DNA of 64,000 bases from Acanthornis magna (lineage: Eukaryota; Chordata; Aves; Passeriformes; Acanthizidae), in assembly GCA_036785705.1 (NCBI GenBank), contig JAWUZG010000015.1:5409001-5473000 (forward strand), read 5' to 3'. This document shows positions 41,051-53,500 of the stretch, piece after piece. The position numbers were made by a program, and so were the translations under genes. A model generated the notes under the pieces. The model did no database searches and was not told the DNA's origin. It worked only from the letters and a program-made list of their open reading frames with translations. How positions within the stretch are numbered: the first letter of the stretch is position 1; the number at the start of each line of letters is the position of its first letter.

Positions 41051-44000
41051 GACTGAATGTATTTTGCCATTGACAAAGGGCTCCATAGAACCCTTACAAA
41101 AGGGAGTGAGTGGGCAAAAAGGGCAGCTGGGTTGGGTGTGCTGGGGAATGCTGCAGGCTGGTGCTGGAGGCCCCTGAAGGCTGCCTGGGGTCAGCTCAGA
41201 TGGGAGGAGTGCTCGGCTGGGTGAGTTGGCTCCCTCCATCATCATGTAACTGGACAAATGTGTCCCTGCTCCAAATTTGTGACCCATTAACATAGCAACA
41301 GGCTGTTTCTCTTCTTCTCTCCCCTGAGGCTGAGACCTCATAAGACTAGAGGATACAGAAATGCTGGAGGCAGTGATAAATCTTCTTTAGTGGGCTTTTA
41401 TTTCCTTTTCTTTCACAATATTTTCTTTAGTTTCCTAGCCAAATTTTTTCTAAGGAAAGATTTCTGACTTCCTTTGAGCCACAGCTCAACATCTGTCCAC
41501 ATTGGGGGCTGAAGTAATACACTGTTAGGGGGTTTTGATGTCAAGCCCAAAACCCCACCAGGGATTTATGCAGCTCTCCCCTTTCCTCCCTCCTCCTCTT
41601 CAAACAGCCTTTCATTTGCTCTCACTAATTGTGCTGTCATGCCTTTCTTTTCCCCCCAGTCGTGCAGACAGCCTTTCATGCAGACAGGTTTCGGTGACAG
41701 ATGCCTGTGCCATGAGCTTTCCAAGGGGGGGCTGTGCTGCGGAGTGTGCGCACCGCCGGGCGCACGGAGCGCGCTGAAATGATCCAGGCACACATCCAGC
41801 CCGGCACGGATTAGCCACTGGCTCCCCTGCCTCCCCCCGAGCTGCTGCTGGATAATCACTGCCGCTTGGGAGAGTCCCGCCAGGCCCAGCCCACCCACAG
41901 ACACCACTTGCTCCTCAGAGTGGGCAGGAGAAGATTAGCAGAGCATCTCTTGGAAAACGGCTGAGTCTTCGGGAGGGTTCGGGCTGGGCACAAGGACACT
42001 GCAAAGCCTGGTGTCCCAGGGAAGGTGGCTCTCAGGGCAGATCTTTTAAAAGCACCAACAAGCCACCCCCTGCCCTTACATGTGCTGCTCTAGTGTGCCA
42101 TAATCAAAATCTGAATGATGTGAAAAATAAGTACGACCCTTGGCTGGTCCAGACTGACTTCAGGAACCAGCTTGCAGAGAGGTGATGTAAAGTTTCAGTG
42201 GCAGCACGTACCATCCCTGAGCCCTCAATCTCCAGCTGTGGTAACGTGATCTAGGTGACAGACTGGAAGCAGAGCAAGGTGTGAGCCCCGGCTGCAAATA
42301 TTCCCACAACTCAGCAGAGAAATGTGGGATGTGAGTCCATATCCCTTTTGTGCATATGAAGGCAGCAAGCTCAAGGATTGGATCCTGCTTAGTCTCTGCT
42401 CGGGGGGATACAGAGCTGGTTGAAAGGAGCCAGAATACATGAAACACGATAACTGGAAAAAATACAAACCAGAAGATGGGCTGTTTAATGCACTACAGAT
42501 CCAGCAAAACAACCAGAGCCGAACAAAAAACATTCCTCGTATAGGAACAAAGATACCAGCTCAGCCCAGGGAAAACCTGGAAGGAGATGGGTGTGTTGTG
42601 TTTTGTTAGCTTGTGTGTCTCCAGGCGCTGCGTGGATCAGACCCAAGCCTAAATCGTGGCGGGTGCTTCCTCCTTTCATTGTCCTCTCTGAAGTGCTGCC
42701 GCCAGCACGAGCACCTCCAAGCTCTCCAGGTTGGTATCTATGGCCTATGCCCTTGTTCCTCCTGCTCCATCTGCCCTCCTTCCTCCTGCTCCTCTCTCTG
42801 GTCCCAGCTCCCCAGCCCTGAAGTCTACTAATTCAATAAGCAGAGAGAAGATGGAGAGTTGCTGTCACTTTTAATCATGGCGGTAAAGCAGACACAGAAA
42901 GATAAGGTCTCCACCCGGATGCTGATGGTTTGCAGAATGAGTTGCTCTGACAGGTCACCCACCGAGAAGAGCCTGTTGTCTGTCTGGAGGGAGAAAAGAT
43001 ATCTTTGGTTGGGCTGCAGTAAGACCTCAGGTGCAGCAGGAGTAGCACCAAGACCACTGCTCCTCCCCTGGACCTAGCAGGACAAATTCAGTTTCTGGAT
43101 AAGCAGCAATCACATCATTGCCTTTACTGGGGAGTTTTTCCAGTTTTCTCCAGGTGCTTTTCAGCCACTATCACTGCTGGGAATCCTTCTCCCCTTGCCA
43201 CAATGACAGGAGTTGCAAGGAGCCATTTCCCCTTGTAAAGGTCCTCTGCGAGGGTCTGGGGGAAATCATCAGGTTCAGGTGCCACAGTCCCAGAGTGACA
43301 ATCCTGGCACCACACCCATGGCAGTGTCCATGCTCACTCACAGCTCCTGGGGGTCACAGCCATCCTTTTGTTCTCATTCAAGCTCACAGCTGAGTGCTGG
43401 TGCACGATGTGACCTCCTGCAGCAACACAAATAAAATGTCAACACTATGACTATTAATAGTGTTTCTATTCCTGCTGCCATTACGATGGCTTTTGCTACT
43501 ATTAGTAATAATATTTACATATGCAAAACCACAGATGCAAAACAGATGTTTTGGTTGGGATGTCTGAAAAATGTTGTCTCTGCCACATATATTTATGACA
43601 AAGATGGAGGGTTAACCACACAGAGTGCCATATAGAGAACAAATAGATGGGGAAAAAGAATGAAATAATTCCTTCCATATTCCTAACAGGGGCCAAAACT
43701 TATCCATTCCCTCTTTCTGCTTCTCTCCTTTCCAGCATTTGAGACTTTTCCAATACCAGGCCAGGGATGGTTTCCATATTTGTTCAGACTTGTCTAGTTT
43801 TATTTTCCAGTTCAGCTATTTTTTCAGATGCAGCTTTTCCTGATGGATGGAAAATACAAAAGGAATTGCTCATCTGCTCCCTGCAAGCTTTTTCCTGACC
43901 ACTGGGAAGCTCAGGCACTATTCCAGGCCTGGACTAAACCTTGCCTTGTGGAGAAAACTTGATCCTTGTTTGCTGAGTTCACACGTCTGGGAATAATTTA

Positions 44001-47000
44001 AGCTAAGGGGAAAAGTAAAAGTGAGAAAGACTACCACTGTCCCTGAGCCCACCTCATTCCCTCTGCCATGCAGCCCTGCCTGGGAGGATGCCTGTGGCCA
44101 TGGAAGAAGAATGTTCACAGCTCCACAGCTGGCCAATACTGGAAAGCAAGAGAGTGGCAGCTCATGGCAGGGCAAGAGTTTTGGCAGTTTCACCAAGAAA
44201 CAGAAACAGAAAATAACAGAGAGTCTGCCAGCACCAGGGCACCCCCTCTGCTTTCAGCAGTGGCTGATGTAAGGCTCAGGGACACAGCCAGGAGGGTAAG
44301 CAGAAGGACAAGGCTGGAACAAGTACCTCTCATGAATGCATTGATGAGGAGCTTTGCACTGGAATTACACAGAGCCCCAGCAGCACAAACAGCTTCCCTG
44401 TGAGCATGCTTTGGTCTCTTATCCATATATTTGCAGTTGTGTGAACACCAGAGCATGCTTTGGTCTCTTATCCATATATTTACAGTTGTCCGAACACCAG
44501 ACCTTCCCCTGCCTCCAGGGGTGTCATGCCTGTGGCCAACTGGACTCCCCAGTCCTTTTCTACTGACAAACATCCTTGAGGACACTTTAATATCCCTGAG
44601 CAGCCCCAGCTCCAGCTGCTCCTTCCAGCAGGAGGAAGAGGAGGACAAGGAAGGCTCTATCTGTTCTGCAACAACACGGCAATGCTTAAACGGAGAATGC
44701 CACCAGACAGCAAATGAATGCAGCATCCCCAAGCACTCAGGAGTAATAAAGTGCCCCACAAACTAAAGAGCCCCCAAGTGCTACTGAGGACTAAGTAGTC
44801 CCCGAATACTCACATCTCTCTCAGGTCAAATTCCACTCTTTAAACCAATCCCCATTACGTTTTACACATCAGGCTGTAGAAGGCCTCGGAGGGCCTGTTA
44901 GAGTCTATTGCAGGGGAATAAAGAAAGTGTCAAAAAGACTTCTAATGCCCAGTTAAAAGTGGCCAAAATACAGTCTGCAGTTACCTGATAAGCTGCAAGG
45001 TCTCTGTTGGGAGATGCATTTTGGTGTTTCAATTGTCTCAACCCTTGCACACTTGCAAGAGGCCGGCCTCAGCTCTGAACTAAAGCTTTGTCAAGTATGT
45101 TAAAACATTATTAAAAGCCTGGCTTTTGTTCCATAAAGACTTCTAATGCTTGCTGGTTTGGTTTTGGTTTTTTCCTTTATAATGTTTAAGACCAGTAATT
45201 ATTGAAGATACCAGAGCACTGTGGATTGCTGCAGCCTCTGTGTGGTTTGCAGCATCAGTACTTTTCCCAGCACAGTGGCTGTCCTGCCACTGCCATTCCC
45301 ACTGGGTGGGAATCAAAGCGCTCAGAGAGATTGACATCTCCGGAGATGAATAACAGGGCAGTGCCAGAGCCAGAGGACAACGCCTGAGTCCCATGTTCAT
45401 GGATTCTACTCATTGCAAGAGAAAATATTCACAGTCCTCTCTTAATGCAAATTACCCTCTTTATAGGGAAACTTGGGAAATTTCACCTACTTATGGTTCA
45501 GTTACCCTTTTTCATTAAAAACTGCCAATGGCTATGGACTATGCCTGGTGTCCAACACCATGTCTCTGGTGGTATTTTTTATGTAGATATTGGGACATCA
45601 AAAAGTTAGGTATTTGAACAGCTAGAGAGGTTTTGTTTTCAAAACAGATCTGTAATTCATTCAAAGATTCAGTCTCAGAGTGTCAACAGACAAGAGCTGC
45701 CAAGCTACAGCAGGGTGTTTCTTACAGTCCCATGTTTTCCTCTGGGCTGTAAGGGCTCTCTGGGGTGGACCAGCCCCATGGTGCTGTTTTGCTGCTGTTG
45801 CTGTGCTTTGGGAAGGGTGTTTGCATAGTAGTGAGCAAGGCCAGCACACAAAATTAATGACATTTGAAGTTCAGTGCAAGTCTTGACTGTCAGGAATGCA
45901 GCACTGAAAACAAAACTTAAAGCTTCCATATTGCAAAACCTATTAACTGCTTTACCGTTTTTGCAGTCGTGCCAGCTCACTCATACTGGAGCTTTTACCA
46001 AGGCATGACAGCTCATTTGTTTAGCTTGGGCCAGGCTTAAAGTTCTGATGAAGCCTAATCTTGTGACCTGTATTTATTTTGGCCAGGGATGCTTTTTGCA
46101 CAGACGACTTCCTATCCTCCCTAATCTTTCCCGCAGGAAAGGAGCTGGGAGTTACGAGTCAGAGGAGGAAGGCAAAGCCAACCAGACACTCAGTGAGAGG
46201 GAAACAAGCACTGCACATGTCGGTGAAGTGGTCCAGGTTCAGGGACCCTGTCTGTTAGGGGAAGGAGTTAAAGGGGGAGTCAGCACCTCCGGCATCATCA
46301 TTTGAGATGTGTTAAATCCATCATGGCTTCCATTCACTGCAAATTCTCTGAAGAAATCGGGGAAATTGGAATCAGTTCCAGTCTTCACCCTCTGCTTTAA
46401 CCTGGGGGACAAAACCAAAGCCTGTGGTGAAGCCACACAGGGACACTGCTGGTACCATTACAGCTTGAGCTACACCAGAGAACACCCAACCTTCCTCTTG
46501 GCCTCACCTCCAGTTACCATAAACAGTAGCTGTGAGATTAAAGACAGCAAAAAACAAAAGAGAGAGAAAGCCCCAGTACACACCTTCTGGTTGCTTTACA
46601 AGAGAAAGCCAGGACCCCATGGTGGCATTTACCCAGCTCCGAAGGCACAAGTCACCTGGGACATGACACCATTTTTCCACTGGAAGCCAGATGCTTGAAG
46701 TACCAAACTGCTTTCTAAAAATGTCTTTTATATCAAGTTCTGAAGCAAGGTGGTAGGCACAAACCTGCCTTTCTAATGCAGCAGTGAGACTCTGTACACC
46801 GTGCTGCCACAAGAAATGCTGGTGACCTTCACAAAACCCCTACCTTATATGCAGACAGAGGGCTCTGAATGCAGAGCCATAACAATGGGGCAGAGGGGGT
46901 TTTTGAAAGACAAAAGGCCAGTCAGGTTTGGTTTCTGTTTGATAACTTGAGTTTGACCAATTCCCATGTGTTGAAATAAAAAATTTCTGAGTAGCTGGAA

Positions 47001-48400
47001 ATATTCCCCAGTTTCATTCCCATGGAAGAAAAGTGCTTAAAAGCATTCTAAGGTTGATGGGAACATGATGAAAGAGCCATTTCTGTAGAGCAGCATATGC
47101 CTCCTTTAAATACATTTTCCAAGCATTATAGCAGAAAAAATTGGGATAGAGTTAAAATCTCTCTCAGACTTCTGGAAATTAAGTGGCAATGAACCAATCT
47201 ATTGCACTGCTGCAGGGATGCTCCAGCTCGGGGCTTAAAGACTCTGAAGTGGCCATGCTGGGAGTCAGCACCCACATGAGCAAATCCCCCACTGACTGGG
47301 ACACAGAGCACCCACGTGTGCTCTGGTAAAAGCCCTGAAACCCAGCACAGCCACCCAAAAGGTGTGTGCACACTGACTGCAGGGATTTGTCCAGGAATGA
47401 CATCTTTCCATGGCTGACTGACATTTTTTGCCTCAGAGGGGAAAGTGTCATCCTAAAGCTTTCCTAGTTAAGCAACTGGGGTGCATGTGAGCATTCTGCA
47501 CACCTAATTCTCATCTAACCACTGGCCCAAGAAGTGGGATTTGGGAAGGCAGTGAAGTTGATCAATAGCCTGGTGACATTGCCTCCCAGTGTCAAGCAGC
47601 CTGTCCCAGAGGTGCTTTACAAACCCAGAGGTGCACAGCAGCAGTTGCAAAGGTTTTGATAAGAGTATCAAACCCACAAGAAATGTTAGGAGAGAGCCTG
47701 AGTAGGCCACTGGCTTTTAAACTACTTGAGAGCAGCTTAATGTGCGCTGTGCATTGAGTTTAGGTCTGGAACAACTGCCTTGCAAGGTTACCCCTCAGCA
47801 GAACTGTGATCAGTAACAATAAACCTCAAAAAGGCTTCACCGTCGATGCACATTTCAAACCCGAGGGATGTGTTTTATGCAGAACACACACACACAAGTC
47901 TCACAGGTGATTTGCTGAATCAGGACATTAAAGTCGGAGCTATTTTCTGCCACTGCCTTGTGCTTTTATAAGGCACTGAATTTTAAATGCCCTGCCAAAG
48001 AGGAACACTGATCCTGCCACTGATGTGCCCTTGTCAGCTCTGCTCCCGTGCCACTCTGCCTGCCTGTCCCAGCCTAGAGGTGAAGGCACAGCAGATCAAA
48101 TCGACTGCACACTCCCACATTGTAGATGTTAGCAGACAAGCTCCTCGTGACCCCTCACCTTTCTGCCACGGGAAAATGTCGGGAGACTCATTTCCTCTCG
48201 GCACAGTTTCCCATGGCAGGAAAACATTCTATTCAGGAGCGTGCCCCAGCGCCGGAGCTCCCTTGGCGGGGCAGTTAAACCCTTGTGCAAACCGAGAGCA
48301 AAGTTCTCAAGATTCGTCAGGCTGAGGACAGAAGTTTTGCATTTCTATTGACTTAGTTTAAGTGCCACAGAAGGCTCTGGGAAGAAGGATGAAAAGAAAG
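41051..48400. other. Intergenic
   Basis: No gene recognised on either strand. It contains one 49-bp tandem duplication (44.4 kb). The many open frames are short and unrelated to any family I know. Confidence 0.65.
44402..44498. repeat. 49-bp tandem duplication
   Basis: GAGCATGCTTTGGTCTCTTA followed by TCCATATATTTGCAGTTGTG is repeated with a 49-bp period (starts at 44402 and 44451), with only a few differences such as TTGCAG/TTACAG. Confidence 0.93.
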
Positions 48401-48750
48401 GCCGTGGTGATGGACTGCTCGGCGGAGGTGGCGAGAAGCAAGCGGAGCAGAGCAAAGCAAACACGGCGGCTGCCCGCGGGCAGCGGGGCCGGGAGGCTGA
48501 GCCGCCCTTCCTGTTTGTGTTTGCAGGACACAGCCCCTGCCATCAGCTCTTTGTGCTGCGGGGAGGGGCACTTCAGTGATGGATGGCTTCTGCAGGGACC
48601 CTTTGTACCTGCTGAGCCGCAAGCAGCCCGGGCAGCGCCCTGGTCATTGCCGCCGCTGCCGAGTGCGCTGTGCCCGGCGCTCGGACCCGCACAGCAGCCG
48701 CTTGTGCCGTGTGTCCGGACAATTACACACCAGCAGCTTCCTGCAGCTCC
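48400..48750. promoter_or_regulatory. CpG cluster, possible distal promoter/enhancer
   Basis: Raised CG density (CTGCCCGCGGGCAGCGGGGCC, GCCGCCGCTGCCGAGTGCGC, GGCGCTCGGACCCGC) within CpG-poor intergenic DNA about 10 kb downstream of SLC2A10. No coding exon is recognised. It may mark a 5' element of the gene expected downstream (EYA2 by synteny); that is inference. Confidence 0.4.
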
Positions 48751-50223
48751 CTCCTTGGCAGAGAAGTGAGAAACAGAGAGATGAAAGCCACACGAGGAGC
48801 CAGTGGGTGCCTTTTCAATTACCTGTGACTCTTTGCCTGTGCCCGTGTGGAGAAAGACAAGCTCCATCTTGCAGCCTAGCAGCATTCCCAGCATGTGTTT
48901 GCATTTGGTTAGGAAGCCGCGATGGTGTTCAGGCATCGGATCACCCCTAAAAGCCACCAGCCGTCACTGTGGCCCGTGATGTTGACCCTGGACAGAGTCT
49001 CTCCGGGAGAGTCTCCAGGGAGGAGCAGCGCCTTGCAGCTTCACATGCCATGTGTGCCCGAGAATGGGCAGGGAAAGGATTTTAGAACAGCCGCATTCAA
49101 GCATTCATTACCAAACCATTTTAACGCAGGGAAGGGAAGAGACAGCCTACCCCTCACCCACAGCCCCCTCCCCTTTGAGACCCTGCAGAGCCCTGTTTGC
49201 CCACTCTGACGAGCAGGCTCTCCACAGTCCGTATCCAGCTGTATCCGTGGCTGGCTCGGTGCATGATCTTTAATTCATCATCCCCCTTGACCTGCATCCC
49301 GTCCTGCACAGTGCGGCGGTGTGTGACCCCAGCCCGGGGTGATCCCTCAGCTGCTGCAGCCCAGGGCTCCTGCCCGGGGCGGTGGGAGCTCCCTGCACCC
49401 AGCAGCTCCAGCCTCAGCCTCGGCACTCCGACTCGCCAGCGTGTTTGCAGAGCAGAGCAGAGCGTGTCATACTTCTAAAGAGTGACAAATTACCAGGAAG
49501 GGCCCCCCCGCACCCCGGCTCTGCTATGCGCAGCCCAATTCCCCTGTGCCACATTAACAGCTAATAAAACAATAGAGCTTTTAGTGGTGAACTTCAAAGG
49601 CTTCTCAGGCAGATGAATGAATTTCGCATTTCTTCACTTACTGTCAGCACTGAGGGAGAGAAGGGCAGGCTGAGGTCGAAGGCTTCAGCAGGCAGTGGCA
49701 AACAAATACAGCCTGGTATTTGGGCTACTGCAGAAAATGGAGTGGGGAATCAGCTAAGCACTCAGCAAATACCAGGTTTTTCTTCCACTCAGCTCATCCA
49801 CTTCACTGCACTATTTTCTTTTTTTGTTTTTCAAAAAAATACTATAAAAATTAAATAAACCTCCGTAGATACACCTAAACCATAGGCTGAGCCAGCAACA
49901 GCTCATTACAGTGTGGAGAATCTTTAGGCATCCTGGCCCAAACCCAAGCAAACATAATTATTTTCAGCAACACAATTGTATTTGGTAAATGTGCCTTGAG
50001 GTCTCACAGCTAATTCACAACTATGTGTCCATCAACAAAATACATTCTGCAAACCATTATCTTATTATCATATGCAGCCACAATGAGCACCTATATGAAT
50101 TAAGCTATGAATTGTGTGACTAAGAGGGGGTTAATACTGCTTAAAAGGTATCTCTGTTTTAGGAGATGGAGAAGGAAGTACAAGAAAGCAGGCAAAATGG
50201 AGAGAATAATATTGCATAGCTCA
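48751..50223. other. Intergenic
   Basis: No gene, RNA or repeat family recognised. Confidence 0.6.
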
Positions 50224-50500
50224 ATCATAGAATCACGGGATTGTTTGGGGTGCAATGGACCTTAAAGCTCGTCTCATTCCAAGCTTCCTTCCACTACCCT
50301 AGGTTGCTCAGACCCCTGTCCAACCTGGCCCTGAGCACTTCCAGGCATGAGGCAGCCACAGCTTCTCGGGGCAACTTGTGCCAGGGCCTCACCACCCTCA
50401 AAGAGAAGAATTTCTTCCTTATGTCTAATCTAAATCTTCCATCTTTCAGATTAAAACTGTTCCCCCCTTGTCCTAGCACTACTGCCTGTGCAGAAAACAT
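50224..50500 (-). repeat. CR1 LINE 3' end with ORF2 tail
   Basis: It starts ATCATAGAATCACGGGATTG (antisense CR1 3' end). On the minus strand 50294-50500 still encodes a typical CR1 ORF2 C-terminus: [40 protein letters not shown]. It is 5'-truncated. The intact tail frame suggests a moderately young copy. Confidence 0.93.
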
Positions 50501-53500
50501 ACCTCACTGTCCATGTAGATAAAGATTCTCCTGCAGGTTACTCTCACATGGAGTGAGGAAAACCCCGAGCTCAGGACCATAAATTGCACCTACCACAGAG
50601 GTACTTGCTGGTGGAGGAGACAGTCAAAGCTACCAGCAAGACTCTACCAGACAAACCTTCACTAGGGATGGAGCCTAGAGGGCAGTTTGGAAGGAAAAAG
50701 GAATGGAAAAGATTTTGAACAGATGAAACATAATTTCATGAAACTGCCACAAGCAACACAGTTCAGTTTCTTATATTCCTTCTCTCTTTTCTGACTAACT
50801 TTTGTTAAGTCACAGCCTTTACCCCCACACAGTATCTGAGGAAGAGAAAAAGAAATCTGATTGTTCTGTGCATGGCTTTTTTGTTTTTTAATCTTCATGT
50901 AGTACATGATACCTAAAACAACAGGAATAAATTATTCTAGTTTTCAGAGCTGGCATGTTTTAGCCTCTTGAATACCATCATATATATTCTACATCACTTC
51001 CAAGTACAGCCCAAATGGCTTGTTCTGCAAAACAATTTTAAAGGTTGCAATCATTTATGTCGCATTCAAATCTGCTGCCAGATTTTCAAAGCATTCTGCA
51101 TTTGGCTGTCCTACCAGCCACGCCTGCAGAGGACACTTTCCAAGTGCTCCCCGTGGCCGTGCAGGGACAGCGTTTGCAGGCAGGAGCTCCTGGGGAGCTG
51201 CGGCAATGCTCAAAAGCAGACAGCTCGCAAGAGGAGAGGGAGACGGCCTCCTGATAACTGAGCTGACAATTTCTAGGTTCTCTAAAACCAGACCCTTCCA
51301 AGAATGCCCTTTGTTCAGCAGTTGCTCCATTCAGTCTCTCTCCCTGTTTGCTTGTAATTTATTCCTTCTAAAAGCCTTGCCCTAGGCTAGCAGAAAATTA
51401 AAACAAGGAGCCAGATTTTCTTTTTTTTTTCCCTCACTTTTGCTCTTTCATCAAGAACAGTGAAAATTTGGCACAGTCAAATATTTTGTTCAGCTCTTTC
51501 TTTCAGTCTTTGAAGTCCCCTAAAGCCTTGGTAGGAGTTTAGGCTTCCACTCACATCTGCTTTCCATGAAGCCATTTACTGCACTTTATTTGTGCCATAT
51601 TAGATTTTTCAGGACAGGGACGGAACTAACGAAGCATTTACATTCTTGGGAAAGTGGCATATATACAACTACCACATTACTCTGATAGAAACAAACTATA
51701 ACTGACATATTTCAAGTTCCCAAGCAAGGAGCCATGTTGTGCCACAGGCAGCAAAGAGTCCTGAGCTGTTGGTTACCTCATTTCTTCCTAATGCTCATTT
51801 AATATCAAACATCCTCATCGCAATTTTTGTTTGTGCAGTCATCAGGGATGCTCTAGTACCTGCTGGAAAATGAAGGGAAACGTCCTGCAAAAGGGAGAGC
51901 TTAGATGAAAGCTTAATGAAAACAAATTGTGGCTGAACAGAAGCCGCATCAGAGACGGTATCAATGACACAGAGCACTGTCAACAAGATAATGGCACCAT
52001 GCTGCTAACGAACTGCTAAAGCATTTCTTTTACAAGCAGAAGACTAATCCCCTGACAATGCTCAATTCCAAGGACTTTATTGCTATTAGAGCAGGGAAAG
52101 GGTGTTGACTGAATCTCTATCAGAAGGATCCTGGCAAAGCCTAACGGAATATTGATTATCCTGCTGTTTTCTATTTTTCACTTCTCTCTTCAATAAGCAA
52201 ACCCCTCCCCTAAGAAATATTTGTCTACTTCTCATAGAGAGTATTACTGAGAAAGTTCTAAGTCAGAAGTGATAAAGTAGCAACTGAGAAAAAAATGCCT
52301 TGGAGGAGGCAAGATCAAGAGCCCAGCAAGCTCATCCTTTGAGCACGATCTCCAATGGCCTTCTGAGCTTAACGAGGGGGAGTTTGTTAAAAAGCCAACT
52401 GGAACTTGGAAAGTTCATCACAGGATTGCCTATCCAAGCTCAGCACAGCTCCAATCACTGAAACTCATGGAAGAAACATTTTTTGGAATCCGGCTCTTTG
52501 CCATCCAGGCAAAGGACCAAATCACAATCAAATGGCAAAGCATGAAACGTGCTTGGATTCGTTCAGGCTTGGGAGGGAAAAGTCACTTACTGGTTGAGCT
52601 TGATCACAGGAGCTGTGCATCAGTGGGTGAAAGCCTTCGTAATATCGCTTAACATTACTTAGGGCAGAAATAGCCAGGTCAGGATCTTGCATGTGGCTTT
52701 GAGTAGGCAAATACCAATTTTGTTGTCTAAACAGACATGGAAATCACATCTCCCGTACGGCTATGAACAGCTGCAAGGAAGGTGATAGCATAGCCTCCCA
52801 TCTCAGTTTTTCAGTGCTTTCAAGGATGGAGGCTATTGAAATAACCCACAAGAAAACCAGTGCAGTTCCCAGAAGATGACAGCCCTGCACCTCCTCCTTT
52901 GCAAGAGGTGTCATGTTCCTGTAGGACACCCTCACTGCTGCCACTCGTTTTGCTGCTGAATTGCACACCTCTTACAAAAATATTGAGACATGATTCAGAT
53001 GTTTAAAAGTAGGTCAGACCCCAAAGCCTTCCCGAACCTGGGCAGGGGATCAGGTGCCCCAACAGAGCTCGGGTCTCCCCTGTCCAGAGAGATCCAGCTT
53101 TTGCTGGGAGCTGCTTGCAAGCACTGGAGCAGGGGCTGAGGTGGATGTCAGGAGGTAGGGGCCCAAGAAAGGGATGCTTTCCCCTGCTGCCCTAGCGATT
53201 TGAATTATTTCATGACGGCAGAAAATTAGGAGAGGAAAAAACCACAGCACTATGTTAAAAAAAAAAAGAAAAAAGAAAAACATGATTTTAAAAAATGCTG
53301 TGCCAGGTAAAACTCCTCTGCTTTGTTATTATGAGAGTTCCCAGTATTGATAATTTCTCCTAGTTGCTGGTTTGTAAGTTACTTCTGAGTAGAAAATTCA
53401 ATTACATGGGCCAAGTCAACAATAATGTTTTTCCTGGCAATAGTTCATTTTGCCAGTGGAAACATTCCCCCCCCTCCCTCTTCTGGATTCAGCTCTGCAA

